From: Herminiimonas sp.
Lineage (GTDB): Bacteria; Pseudomonadota; Gammaproteobacteria; Burkholderiales; Burkholderiaceae
DNA: 64,000 bases
Direction: 5' to 3'
Assembly: GCF_030655415.1 (NCBI RefSeq)
Contig: NZ_JAURVN010000004.1
Coordinates: 310,001 to 374,000, forward strand
The translations under genes and the position numbers were made by a program. Shown piece after piece: positions 36,254 through 44,927 of the stretch (positions are counted from its first letter, which is position 1; every line of letters starts with the position of its first letter). Under the pieces are notes generated by a model. That model searched no databases, was not told the DNA's origin, and saw only the letters and a list, made by a program, of their open reading frames with translations.

Positions 36254-36546
36254 CAACTTGAAGAGCAGGCCCGTATTTGAACACCAAACCGGGCAGAAAA
36301 GAAACCCTCTTCATTTCACGGGATCGGGGTCCCACATGACATTTTAGGAGTGTTTTGCAAAGGCTTCTGCCTTCCCCCCGAATAAAGTTGTTTGCCAAGG
36401 GCATGCCGCATACGATGCGCGCCCGATAAGTAATCAACTCCGACGCTTGCAGTACGCGACACGCGACAGTAAGCGATTTCTCTGATTCACGGCATGTGCA
36501 GGGTTCTACAGATAAGCGTCATTTGTAGTGGAGCCCTTTATTTGCC
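36254..36546 (+). ncRNA. Candidate structured leader RNA or sRNA upstream of the lytic transglycosylase
   Basis: From the promoter above, the RNA begins CAACTTGAAGAGCAGGCC and can pair with GGCTTCTGCCTTCC...AAGTTG ending at 36390: CAACTT/AAGTTG, GAAG/CTTC, GCAG/CTGC and GCC/GGC with small bulges, a long closing stem around a 90-nt internal region. An alternative local hairpin GCCCG/CGGGC competes. A second hairpin has CGCAT/ATGCG inside GGGC/GCCC (36400-36424). A third (36500-36537), followed by TTATTT, looks like an attenuator. I match it to no known family; the closed-stem layout recalls 6S RNA but the sequence does not clearly fit. Confidence 0.4.
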
Positions 36547-36567
36547 GCGTCAATCCTGGAGTTTTGC

Positions 36568-37518
36568 ATGTTAAATCGAATCAACACGGCGATGCGTCAA
36601 GTCGCCAACCAATCAGCACGACAGGCGATCGCAAAAGCGATCTCCGTCCGCAGCACACGTCTAGTTTCAACAGGACGTAACGCAGTAATGGCTTTGGGCC
36701 TGACTGCCATTGCCACTCTCGCCTTGATGTTTTTCAAGCCAGAAATTGCAGATCGTATTCAAGCTCTGTCGCCATTCAGCGAAGCCGTTGCATCACCAGC
36801 ACCTGAAGAAATGCCAGCTATGGCCAATCTGATGGATGAAGCAGCCGGCGCTGCCGACACCGAAGAAGCAATCGCGAGCGTATCCACTGGCAACAACGCC
36901 ATGATAGGCACCGACTTGCAACAGCAACGCGTGACGCAATGGATCTCCAAACGCTATCGCGTCGCTAATGACGCTACCAATATGCTGGTTTCTGCAGCCT
37001 ACCTGACTGGCAAAGAAGTCCAAATTGATCCTTTGTTGATTTTGGCAGTGATGGCTATCGAATCGCGCTTCAATCCATTTGCAGAAAGCCCGGTCGGCGC
37101 GCAAGGCCTGATGCAAGTCATGTCAAAAGTGCACCACGATAAATTTGCTGAAATGGGCGGCACTCGCGCTGCCTTGAACCCAGTCGCCAATATCCGTGTC
37201 GGCGCCTTGATCCTGAAAGAATATGTAGCACGTGGCGGCTCAGTTGAAGCTGGCCTGAAACGCTATGTAGGCGCAGCAGCAATGGATAGCGACGACGGTT
37301 ACGGCGCAAAGGTTTTAGGCGAATACGATCGCTTGAAAGCAGTTGCTGGCGGCAAACGCGTATCGGCTTTTGCCACAATGGCAAGCCGTGCAGCGCCACG
37401 CATCCAGCCTATTCCTAATGCCGTACCGGAAAAAACTGCTGACATCAACAACGAAAAGACAGCACTCGAAGATCGCGCACGTCGTCAGGCGAATGTCGCG
37501 CAATACACTTCGCTGTAA
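36568..37518 (+). CDS. Membrane-anchored lytic transglycosylase (SLT domain)
   Basis: A 316-residue peptidoglycan lytic transglycosylase. One transmembrane anchor lies at about 39-56, a low-complexity spacer at 60-125, and the SLT domain at about 130-250 with the catalytic Glu in MAIESRFNPFAESPVGAQGLMQVM (written across about 161-184) and the ALNPVANIRVGALILKEYV block near 205. The catalytic domain faces the periplasm. GGAG lies six bases before the ATG. Preceded by an unusually long structured leader, followed by a strong terminator. Confidence 0.88.
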   Translation: MLNRINTAMRQVANQSARQAIAKAISVRSTRLVSTGRNAVMALGLTAIATLALMFFKPEIADRIQALSPFSEAVASPAPEEMPAMANLMDEAAGAADTEEAIASVSTGNNAMIGTDLQQQRVTQWISKRYRVANDATNMLVSAAYLTGKEVQIDPLLILAVMAIESRFNPFAESPVGAQGLMQVMSKVHHDKFAEMGGTRAALNPVANIRVGALILKEYVARGGSVEAGLKRYVGAAAMDSDDGYGAKVLGEYDRLKAVAGGKRVSAFATMASRAAPRIQPIPNAVPEKTADINNEKTALEDRARRQANVAQYTSL

Positions 37519-37551
37519 TTTATTCGATACCAAAGTATTAAATGACGTCGT

Positions 37552-37579
37552 AAAAAAAGGAGCCCTCGGCTCCTTTTTT
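37552..37579. terminator. Bidirectional intrinsic terminator
   Basis: A7, stem GGAGCC, loop CTC, stem GGCTCC, T6. It lies between the lytic transglycosylase and the convergent aminotransferase. Confidence 0.92.
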
Positions 37580-37616
37580 ATTTTCCAGTCTTTCGATTTC
37601 TACATATTGATGAGTT

Positions 37617-38801
37617 TCAGGCTTTGCCGCGCTTTTCAAAAAACACCCGCAAACGCTCTACCGCCTCCTGCAGATTTTCCATCGAGGTCGCATATGACAC
37701 ACGGATATATTGGCGCGCAGTCGATGGGCCAAAATCCAAGCCCGGCACCATCACCACTCCCGCCTCATTCAACATCGCTATCGTCAGGCTATCCGCGTCA
37801 TCAGACAAAGCGCTGCAATCGGCATACACATAAAATGCGCCGTCCGGCATCACAGGCACTTTGAAGCCCAACCCTTCCAGCGCGGGTACGATGTAATCGC
37901 GACGACGCCTGAACTCGGCCTTACGCTCTTCATAAACAGCAGTCGCTTCTGGCTCAAAACAGGCCACGCCAGCGTGCTGCGCCAAACTGGATGGGCAGAT
38001 AAACAGATTCTGCGCCAATTTTTCGATAGGCTGCACCAAAGCTTCTGGCACTACCAGCCAGCCTAAACGCCAGCCCGTCATATTGAAATATTTGGAAAAG
38101 CTGTTGATCACAATCACATCATCGCCCAGCGAGAGCGCAGAAAATGGCGCGGCATCGTAACGCAAGCCATGATAAATCTCGTCAACGATCGTGAAGCCGC
38201 CCTTCTGACGCACGACCTCTACAATCTGCCGTAATTCATCTTCTGCTATTGATGTACCGGTCGGGTTCGATGGCGATGCCAGCAAGACGCCGCAAGTTTG
38301 CTCACTCCAGTTTTCACTCACCATCTGTGCCGATAATTGAAAACGATGCTCGGGACCGCTCTCTATTAATTTAGAGGTGCCGTCAAAAGCGGCGACAAAA
38401 TGTCGGTTGCATGGATACGAAGGGTCGGACATCAACACTTCCGCGCCCTTCTCCACCAACGCCGCGCAAGCCAGCAACAAAGCGCCGGAAGCGCCGGCCG
38501 TCACGATGATGCGCGACGGCGTAACTTCAACGCCATATTTATCACGGTAATGTTTGGCAATTGCTGCACGCAACTTAGGCAAGCCAGTTGCCGACGTGTA
38601 TTGCATCTTGCCGTCCGCCATGGCTTGCGCCGCGGCTGCTTGCACCGAAGGCGCAGCGGTAAAATCCGGCTCGCCTATACCCATGTGAATAATATGGCGC
38701 CCTTGCCGCTCCAGTTCAGCGGCCATCTTTGCCAATTCCATGACATGGAAAGGCGCGATGTTATCGAGACGAGATGCGAGTTGAGTCAGGTTTGAAGACA
38801 A
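37617..38801 (-). CDS. Class I/II PLP-dependent aminotransferase
   Basis: A 394-residue fold-type I aminotransferase of the AspC/AlaA-like group. Seen: HIIHMGIGEPDFTAAPSVQ near 38, the PLP-phosphate and ring blocks TAGASGALLLACAAL near 101 and SNPTGTSIAEDEL near 175, and the Schiff-base Lys in INSFSKYFNMTGWRLGW near 232. Amino acid specificity is not evident. It follows nusB by 118 bases that contain a terminator-like hairpin, so it is probably transcribed separately. Confidence 0.9.
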   Translation of the reverse strand: MSSNLTQLASRLDNIAPFHVMELAKMAAELERQGRHIIHMGIGEPDFTAAPSVQAAAAQAMADGKMQYTSATGLPKLRAAIAKHYRDKYGVEVTPSRIIVTAGASGALLLACAALVEKGAEVLMSDPSYPCNRHFVAAFDGTSKLIESGPEHRFQLSAQMVSENWSEQTCGVLLASPSNPTGTSIAEDELRQIVEVVRQKGGFTIVDEIYHGLRYDAAPFSALSLGDDVIVINSFSKYFNMTGWRLGWLVVPEALVQPIEKLAQNLFICPSSLAQHAGVACFEPEATAVYEERKAEFRRRRDYIVPALEGLGFKVPVMPDGAFYVYADCSALSDDADSLTIAMLNEAGVVMVPGLDFGPSTARQYIRVSYATSMENLQEAVERLRVFFEKRGKA

Positions 38802-38821
38802 GCTAGTTCCTCAATGAAAAC

Positions 38822-38856
38822 CGCCACCTGTGTCCGATGATGGAAACCAGGTGGCG
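38822..38856 (-). terminator. Terminator downstream of nusB
   Basis: A perfect 9-bp stem on the minus strand, CGCCACCTG / CAGGTGGCG with a 17-base loop, then GTTTTC. It closes the rib-nusB transcript before the aminotransferase gene. Confidence 0.7.
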
Positions 38857-38919
38857 ATGTTTGTACTATCGGCGTTGGATCAATCCGCCTGGATAAGAAT
38901 GAAGTCGGCAAACGCCGAA

Positions 38920-39390
38920 TTATCCCTTGCGACCGGCGTTGATCTCAGGCTCACGCACGCTTGCAGCAAATTTATCCAGCACTCCATTCACATACTTGTG
39001 GCCATCAATACCGCCGAAGGATTTGGTCAACTCGACTGCTTCGTTGATGACAACTTTGTATGGAATCTCGATGTGATTCTTCAGTTCGAAGGCCCCGATC
39101 AACAACGCTGCATGCTCGACTGGCGACAATTGCGCAATCTCGCGATCGATCAAAGGCGACAGACCTGCACGCAATTCACCGACTTGCTTGACGGTGCCGT
39201 ACAGCAGCGCATCGAAATGCTCAGCATCAGCCTTGTCGAAGCCATGCGCCTGACGAATATGCGTTTCGATCACGCGTACGTCTTCGTTGTTCAATAGCCA
39301 TTGATACAGGCCTTGCAACGCAAATTCACGCGCGCGATGACGCGGCGTACGGTTTTTGCTTGGATTAGCGTGGTCGGTTTTTTGGGTCAT
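38920..39390 (-). CDS. nusB: Transcription antitermination protein NusB
   Basis: A 156-residue all-helical factor which, with NusE (S10), binds boxA in rRNA antitermination. It has [16 protein letters not shown] near 17, [15 protein letters not shown] near 91 and [19 protein letters not shown] near 110, all typical. It follows ribH by 85 bases; the ribH-nusB pair is widespread in bacteria. Confidence 0.95.
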   Translation of the reverse strand: MTQKTDHANPSKNRTPRHRAREFALQGLYQWLLNNEDVRVIETHIRQAHGFDKADAEHFDALLYGTVKQVGELRAGLSPLIDREIAQLSPVEHAALLIGAFELKNHIEIPYKVVINEAVELTKSFGGIDGHKYVNGVLDKFAASVREPEINAGRKG

Positions 39391-39475
39391 GGCTCACCGC
39401 ACTTCATTTCAGAAGGCGCAAAAAGGTTAAAAAGCGCGCACTGCAAGCAGGCGATAAAACAATTAAGGCGGACGA

Positions 39476-39964
39476 TTACTCTTCTGCGTCGCCAGCGTCG
39501 GCCAGATCTTCCAGCGCAATGGTCAAATTCGCCATCTCGACAGCGACACGGGCCGCATCGGCACCTTTTTCAGCCATGCGTGCTTCCGCTTGTTCGTCAG
39601 TATCGGTCGTCAATACGGCATTCGCAATCGGCAAGCCGAAATCGAGACCGACGCGTGTGATGCCTGCGCCGGATTCATTCGATACCAATTCAAAGTGGTA
39701 AGTCTCGCCGCGAATCACTGCTCCGATGGCGATCAAGGCATCGAACTGTAGGGTTTCAGCCATTTTGCGCAGAGCCAAAGGAATCTCCAGCGCGCCCGGG
39801 ACCGTGACGTGCAAGACGTCTTCGTCTGCTACACCCAAATGCTTCAGCTCGGCCAGGCAAGATGCCAGCAAACCGTGGCAAACGTCTTGATTGAAACGCG
39901 CTTGCACGATGCCGATCCGCAAACCTTCTCCTGCCAAATTCATATCGTAGGTGCCAACTGTCAT
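39476..39964 (-). CDS. ribH: 6,7-dimethyl-8-ribityllumazine synthase
   Basis: A 162-residue subunit of the lumazine synthase capsid, joining the pyrimidine and DHBP in the penultimate riboflavin step. Start at ATG 39964, which has AAGGGA upstream; an earlier frame start at 39985 is less likely. [16 protein letters not shown] near 15, [15 protein letters not shown] near 56 and [20 protein letters not shown] near 80 include the substrate-binding and catalytic His region. Part of the rib operon. Confidence 0.95.
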   Translation of the reverse strand: MTVGTYDMNLAGEGLRIGIVQARFNQDVCHGLLASCLAELKHLGVADEDVLHVTVPGALEIPLALRKMAETLQFDALIAIGAVIRGETYHFELVSNESGAGITRVGLDFGLPIANAVLTTDTDEQAEARMAEKGADAARVAVEMANLTIALEDLADAGDAEE

Positions 39965-40106
39965 GGTATTTCCCTTCATGCGCAAAGCGCTGGATACATT
40001 GTTACTGATTTAATTATTGATTCAACTTTACTGCATTTCAATCTTGTTGAAATACCAGCTTGTCTCTTGATTTAATTAACTAATTTTGCAAAAATTGAAC
40101 GAACAA

Positions 40107-41219
40107 TCAGTTCTCTGGTGTTGCCCGATAACCAGTTACTTCCAAATTGAAGCCTGTCATCGATGGCATTTTGCGTGGGTTCGCCAGCAGCTTCATTTTG
40201 CACACAGACAGATCTTTCAAAATCTGTGCACCGATACCGTAGGTACGTAAATCCATACGCGCCGCGCGCTGCTGAGGACGAATATCAGGATTGGCCAGTG
40301 CTTCAAATTGCGAAAACAGCTCATCGGCCGACTCTTCGCAATTCAACAAAACCATCACCCCGCGCTCGGATTGCTTGATCGCAGCCATCGCCGAAGCCAT
40401 ATTCCACGAATGAGTGGTCGCCTTGGTTTCCAGCAGGTCGAGGATGGAAACCGGCTGATGCACGCGCACCAAGGTTTCTTCACCGGGTACGATTTCGCCA
40501 TGCACCAGCGCCAGATGCGCGCCGCCGCTAGGCTTGTCGCGATACAGCACCGCCTGGAAACTACCGTGCACGGTTTCCATCGTGCGTTCCCCGATACGAT
40601 CGACAAAGCTTTCATTCTGGCTACGATAGTGGATCAGGTCGGCAATCGTGCCGATTTTCAAATCATGTTCTTTGGCGAATTCGATCAAATCTGGCAGACG
40701 CGCCATCGTGCCGTCATCCTTCATGATTTCACAAATCACCGCAGCTGGTGTCAAACCAGCGAGTTCAGCAAAATCGCAACCCGCTTCGGTATGCCCGGCG
40801 CGCATCAGCACACCGCCCTTTTGCGCTTTCAAAGGGAAAATATGGCCAGGCTGAACGATATCTATCGGCTTGGCGTTCTTGGCGACAGCAACCTGAATAG
40901 TTTTAGCGCGATCCGCAGCGGAAATCCCTGTCGTCACGCCCTCGGCGGCTTCGATAGATACAGTGAAATTGGTACCGTACGAGGTGCCGTTACGCGAGGT
41001 CATCATCGCCAAAGCAAGTTGATCACAGCGCTCTTCGGTCAATGTCAAACAGACCAGACCGCGGCCGAACTTGGCCATGAAATTGATCGCTTCCGGTGTG
41101 ACAAACTCGGCCGCCATCACAAGATCGCCTTCGTTTTCACGATCTTCTTCATCGACCAGGATGACCATACGGCCGGCACGCAATTCTGCAACGATTTCTA
41201 AGGTAGATGAAATGGACAT
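40107..41219 (-). CDS. ribB: DHBP synthase fused to a degenerate GTP cyclohydrolase II domain (RibBX type)
   Basis: A 370-residue fusion. The N-terminal 200 residues are a complete 3,4-dihydroxy-2-butanone-4-phosphate synthase: [19 protein letters not shown] near 22, [21 protein letters not shown] near 74 and [17 protein letters not shown] near 138. The C-terminal RibA-like half lacks what a cyclohydrolase needs: the zinc Cys cluster (C-x10-C-x-C) is replaced by [19 protein letters not shown], and the usual RQEGRG block reads NCEESADEL. So only the RibB activity is expected, and a separate RibA must exist elsewhere. Part of the riboflavin operon. Confidence 0.9.
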   Translation of the reverse strand: MSISSTLEIVAELRAGRMVILVDEEDRENEGDLVMAAEFVTPEAINFMAKFGRGLVCLTLTEERCDQLALAMMTSRNGTSYGTNFTVSIEAAEGVTTGISAADRAKTIQVAVAKNAKPIDIVQPGHIFPLKAQKGGVLMRAGHTEAGCDFAELAGLTPAAVICEIMKDDGTMARLPDLIEFAKEHDLKIGTIADLIHYRSQNESFVDRIGERTMETVHGSFQAVLYRDKPSGGAHLALVHGEIVPGEETLVRVHQPVSILDLLETKATTHSWNMASAMAAIKQSERGVMVLLNCEESADELFSQFEALANPDIRPQQRAARMDLRTYGIGAQILKDLSVCKMKLLANPRKMPSMTGFNLEVTGYRATPEN

Positions 41220-41384
41220 AGCGGTTTCTCGGAATAGGCCGCTATTTTAAAGGATTTGCCGCCTGTCAGACCGGCAATTGTGCGATTGGCACCAAAGTAA
41301 ACACCCGCTTTGCCATGCAGCGCTTATATAAAAGCACTATGGCAGCGAAAACGGGATTCCCGCCGAATGGGCAAGACGAATAAA

Positions 41385-41885
41385 TTACAGCGTCCGCTTG
41401 GCCAAGACAACTTCTGTTTCATCGCCTTGATATTGCAAGGTGCACTCCACACCCTTTCTTTCCGTCTTCAACATGCTTAAATTGCCTTCGGTACTTGCTT
41501 GCCATTTGGAACCGCATACCGGAGCTAGGCTGACTTTTAAATTTTCCAAAGTTGCTGGATCACGACCAACCATTTTGGTCCCAAGGGTGATCTCTGCGAT
41601 CTCTAATTTGCCGTTTTCGTGATAGCGCGTATTGACAGACTTGACCCCGTAGCCCTTCCACGACGACTCGGATTGAAGACCACCTTTGTCCGTGAACGCA
41701 GCAAACTGATCCTTGTTGCTCTCACCTGGACGCAATGACTTCTCCAACACGTTGTCTCCAAATGGAAGCGGGAGGTCGAAATAGATTGATAAAGGAAAAT
41801 ACATGACTGTCACTGCAATCAAAATGAACAACGCCGATTTGAGGGGTGATTCAGGAGCGCTCTCGCCAGATTTTGTGTTATCCAA
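41385..41885 (-). CDS. Membrane-anchored hypothetical protein inside the riboflavin cluster
   Basis: A 166-residue protein with one transmembrane helix at about 17-36 (ALFILIAVTVMYFPLSIYFD) and a soluble, probably periplasmic part containing two cysteines (APVCGSKW near 122 and GVECTLQY near 146) that could form a disulfide. I do not recognise the family. It separates ribE from ribB, with about 165-208 free bases on each side, which suggests insertion of an unrelated gene. Confidence 0.6.
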   Translation of the reverse strand: MDNTKSGESAPESPLKSALFILIAVTVMYFPLSIYFDLPLPFGDNVLEKSLRPGESNKDQFAAFTDKGGLQSESSWKGYGVKSVNTRYHENGKLEIAEITLGTKMVGRDPATLENLKVSLAPVCGSKWQASTEGNLSMLKTERKGVECTLQYQGDETEVVLAKRTL

Positions 41886-42093
41886 AATGATTCCTTTATG
41901 TTTAAAATTAATGAGTGTGCTCAGTTCGCACTTGTTAAGAAATCAACACAGGGATGCCAGCCAAGGCTATTCCTTGCCGAGCAAGTTTATGCTGCGCGAA
42001 TATTCAGTTTTAGATGGTGTAGCTCGCGTTGAGATCAGCCGCGGTTAAGCATGACTACTCTGCTCTTGCGTCCATAGCGTAACGGCCAATTAT

Positions 42094-42705
42094 TTAGTTT
42101 GCCGCTGCTAGCATTCTTTCCACATAACGCGCGATCAAATCGATTTCCAGATTGACCTTGCTACCGACCTTCAGATGTTTGAGTGTCGTGACTTGCACTG
42201 TATGCGGAATCAAATTCACAGAAAATGCACAGGTGCTGGCGTGATCCTCAATAGTGTTGACTGTCAGCGACACACCGTTGATGACGATAGAACCTTTTAC
42301 CGCGATAAATTTCGCCAACTCTCTCGGTGCATCCACCACCAACAACCAGGATTCACCTACAGGTTCGAACTTTTGCACGGTGCCCAAGCCATCTACGTGA
42401 CCGGATACCAGATGACCGCCCAAGCGTTCTGACAGGGTGACGGCTTTTTCCAGATTAACTTCACCAATAGCGTCCAGGCCTGCGGTGCAATTCAAGCTTT
42501 CACGCGAGACATCCACGTCGAACGCGCTATCTGTTTTGCTCACCACGGTCATGCATGCACCATTCAATGTGATCGAATCGCCTAATGCGACATCTGCCAG
42601 CGGTAAACCGCCAGCGTGCACAGTCAAACGATGTCCGGCAGCGTCGTCGCCTAGTGGAGAGATTGCGGTGATTTTGCCGACTGCGGCGATGATTCCTGTA
42701 AACAT
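42094..42705 (-). CDS. ribE: Riboflavin synthase alpha subunit
   Basis: A 203-residue enzyme with two lumazine-binding repeats that dismutates two ribityllumazine molecules into riboflavin. N-terminal MFTGIIAAVGKI is diagnostic; repeat 1 has GDSITLNGACMTVV near 42 and repeat 2 GSIVINGVSLTVNTI near 137; GHLVSGHVDGLG lies near 95. Follows ribD by 50 bases. Also called ribC in some species. Confidence 0.95.
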   Translation of the reverse strand: MFTGIIAAVGKITAISPLGDDAAGHRLTVHAGGLPLADVALGDSITLNGACMTVVSKTDSAFDVDVSRESLNCTAGLDAIGEVNLEKAVTLSERLGGHLVSGHVDGLGTVQKFEPVGESWLLVVDAPRELAKFIAVKGSIVINGVSLTVNTIEDHASTCAFSVNLIPHTVQVTTLKHLKVGSKVNLEIDLIARYVERMLAAAN

Positions 42706-42755
42706 GGCGGTATTTAATTAAAAGTAAATAAGTAAGAGTTTTTAAGCAAAAATAA

Positions 42756-43847
42756 TCAGCTGAAGCGAGCGAGGATACGCAAATCGGCGCCTATCTGCTT
42801 GACCTCATGAAAAGTCAGATTTTTCTTTTGCTCCAGCGATTCGATTACTGGCAAATTGAACATGCCATGTGCATCGCCCAATAAAGTAGGTGCCAGATAA
42901 ACCAGCAACTCATCGACGCAACCTTCGCGTATCAGCGAGCCATTTAATTTGGAACCGGCTTCCACATGCAACTCATTGATTTGGCGCCGTCCCAGTTCCA
43001 GCATTAGCGCCTGCAAATCAACTTTGCCACTGGCATTTGGCAAAACGATTACTTCGTTGCCGAGATCGCGCAGAGCTTTTTCTTTTTCCGGATTTTCTTC
43101 TGCTGCAACGATCAACGTACCGCCACCGCTTAATACACGCGCATGCGAACTGATCTGCAATTTGCTATCGATGACAATACGTTGCGGCTGACGCGGCGTG
43201 TCGATTGCACGCACGGTCAGTTGCGGATCATCTTCCATCACGGTACCGATGCCGGTCAAAATTGCACAAGCGCGCGCACGCCAGTAATGGCCATCCGCTC
43301 GCGCTTCATCACCTGTTATCCATTGGCTAATGCCATTTTTTAACGCTGTCATGCCATCCAGACTAGCGGCGCTTTTCATACGGACCCAAGGTTTGCCGTG
43401 TTGCATGCGCGACAGAAAACCGATATTGATTTCGCGCGCATCATCTTCCAGTACGCCGCATGCGACTTGTATGCCGGCAGCTTCCAGCCGCGCCAGACCT
43501 TGGCCAGACACCAGCGGATTAGGATCGGCAATCGCGGCCACCACACGTGCTACGCGCGCCCTGATCAAGGCATCGGCGCAAGGCGGTGTACGACCGTGAT
43601 GGCTGCATGGCTCCAGCGTGACATAGACGGTAGATCCTTCGACATCGAAACCTTTGTCCGCGGCATCGTTCAGCGCTTGTACTTCAGCGTGCGCATGTCC
43701 CACCGGCTGCGTGTAGCCGGTGCCGATAATTTGGTTTTCCTTGACGATGACGCATCCGACGCGCGGATTGGGCGTCGTCGTGAACATGCCTTTGGCTGCC
43801 AGTTCCAATGCAAGGCGTATCCCTTGCACGTCGCTATGAATTTCCAC
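42756..43847 (-). CDS. ribD: Bifunctional pyrimidine deaminase/reductase RibD
   Basis: A 363-residue riboflavin enzyme. The deaminase half has zinc ligands in GHAEVQALNDA near 48 and EPCSHHGRTPPCADALI near 77. The reductase half starts near 150 with RMKSAASLDGMTALKNGISQW and binds NADPH. First riboflavin gene after the pilin genes; the gap to fimT is 57 bases, so the two modules may share a transcript. Confidence 0.95.
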   Translation of the reverse strand: MEIHSDVQGIRLALELAAKGMFTTTPNPRVGCVIVKENQIIGTGYTQPVGHAHAEVQALNDAADKGFDVEGSTVYVTLEPCSHHGRTPPCADALIRARVARVVAAIADPNPLVSGQGLARLEAAGIQVACGVLEDDAREINIGFLSRMQHGKPWVRMKSAASLDGMTALKNGISQWITGDEARADGHYWRARACAILTGIGTVMEDDPQLTVRAIDTPRQPQRIVIDSKLQISSHARVLSGGGTLIVAAEENPEKEKALRDLGNEVIVLPNASGKVDLQALMLELGRRQINELHVEAGSKLNGSLIREGCVDELLVYLAPTLLGDAHGMFNLPVIESLEQKKNLTFHEVKQIGADLRILARFS

Positions 43848-43904
43848 GAGAGTCTTTATCTAGAATGATGGATGACGAATACAACGGCCCGGCGACAAAA
43901 CAAG

Positions 43905-44486
43905 TCAGCAGCTTGAAGCTTCCTTGTCCGGATCGCATACGCGAGCCCGTCCGAGAAAATTGATTACGACCTTACGCGATTTTGGGCCCGCTTCAAGCAG
44001 CCAGTTCCCGGATTGCGAAGTCTGACTATTCGCATTGGTACGCGTACGGCCAGTACCGTTGTATGCAATATATTGTACTTTCGAATCGGTGAAGCTGGGC
44101 GTGATCCTTACATCTCTATGCAACTCACCATGCGAATAAATCATCGTTTCATTCTTGTCGGGCCGTTGATTATTGTTTTCATCGACAAAAATTACCCAGC
44201 CATTGGTCCACTTCGTACCATCTCCGGAGGGCACCATATCGACGCGTACACCGCGATGTATTGCTTCTGAACGTGTCAAATTAACCGCCATAAACAGTGC
44301 ATTCGTTGCCGTGATCAATCGATGGTTTTGTATCATCGCCTGATAGCTCGGAATACCGATCATCATAAGAATGCCGGCAATCAGCAATATCACCATCAAC
44401 TCAACGATGGAGAAGCCTGTATGACGCGATTCACTATGCGACCGATATCCCGACCGCATTAGTGAACTAGTATTACCAGCAGCCAT
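43905..44486 (-). CDS. fimT: FimT/GspH-like type IV minor pilin
   Basis: A 193-residue prepilin with a long 23-residue leader. The cleavage motif HTG|FSIVELMVILL with Glu5 is intact, followed by the hydrophobic helix and a C-terminal domain that keeps the GspH-like pattern LTRSEAIHRGVRVDMVPSG near 70. Such pseudopilins prime or tip type IV pili. It overlaps the previous pilin gene by 14 bases and is the last gene of the minor-pilin set. Confidence 0.85.
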   Translation of the reverse strand: MAAGNTSSLMRSGYRSHSESRHTGFSIVELMVILLIAGILMMIGIPSYQAMIQNHRLITATNALFMAVNLTRSEAIHRGVRVDMVPSGDGTKWTNGWVIFVDENNNQRPDKNETMIYSHGELHRDVRITPSFTDSKVQYIAYNGTGRTRTNANSQTSQSGNWLLEAGPKSRKVVINFLGRARVCDPDKEASSC

Positions 44487-44922
44487 CTGCTTCTGCCGTT
44501 TTCTCGCCGCTACTATTCAAGCTTAATTTGCCGCATTTTGGATCGCGATAATGTACATTGACCTTGGTGGTTCCCGGCTGTGCTGTCACCAAAACACAAT
44601 CACGCAAGCTCTTGTCCTTGCATGACTGCGCACTTATTTCATAGAAGCTGCTTTGCGCATTCTCTCCAGAAAACCAGCTGAATCTCTTTTCGTTTGCATC
44701 GATAGATGTAGAAGAAAACGTGAGGTAAGTAGTATGTAGCGAGTAGTAGCGCTCTTGCTGCTGCATGGTCTTCATCAGCGCGGCCCGTCCTTCCGTTCTT
44801 TTGGTTTTCAATACCGATTCCTGATAGGAAGGGAAAGCAACCGCGGCCAGGATCGCAATAATAATCAGCGTGATCATCAGTTCTACTATCGTGAAACCAC
44901 GAATACATTTGCAGGTCATCAT
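44473..44922 (-). CDS. pilE: PilE-like type IV minor pilin
   Basis: A 149-residue prepilin with an 9-residue leader and cleavage at IRG|FTIVELMITLIIIAILAA. The C-terminal part has two Cys pairs (CKDKSLRDC near 113 and CGKL...GCW at the end), typical of pilins with a disulfide-bounded D-region. Located right after PilY1, as in PilE of Pseudomonas. Presumably initiates pilus assembly and DNA uptake or motility. Confidence 0.85.
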   Translation of the reverse strand: MMTCKCIRGFTIVELMITLIIIAILAAVAFPSYQESVLKTKRTEGRAALMKTMQQQERYYSLHTTYLTFSSTSIDANEKRFSWFSGENAQSSFYEISAQSCKDKSLRDCVLVTAQPGTTKVNVHYRDPKCGKLSLNSSGEKTAEADGCW

Positions 44923-44927
44923 CCCTC

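Noticed and set aside
41220..41384. FMN riboswitch upstream of ribB
   Set aside because: None of the conserved FMN-aptamer segments is present here, nor upstream of ribD or ribH.
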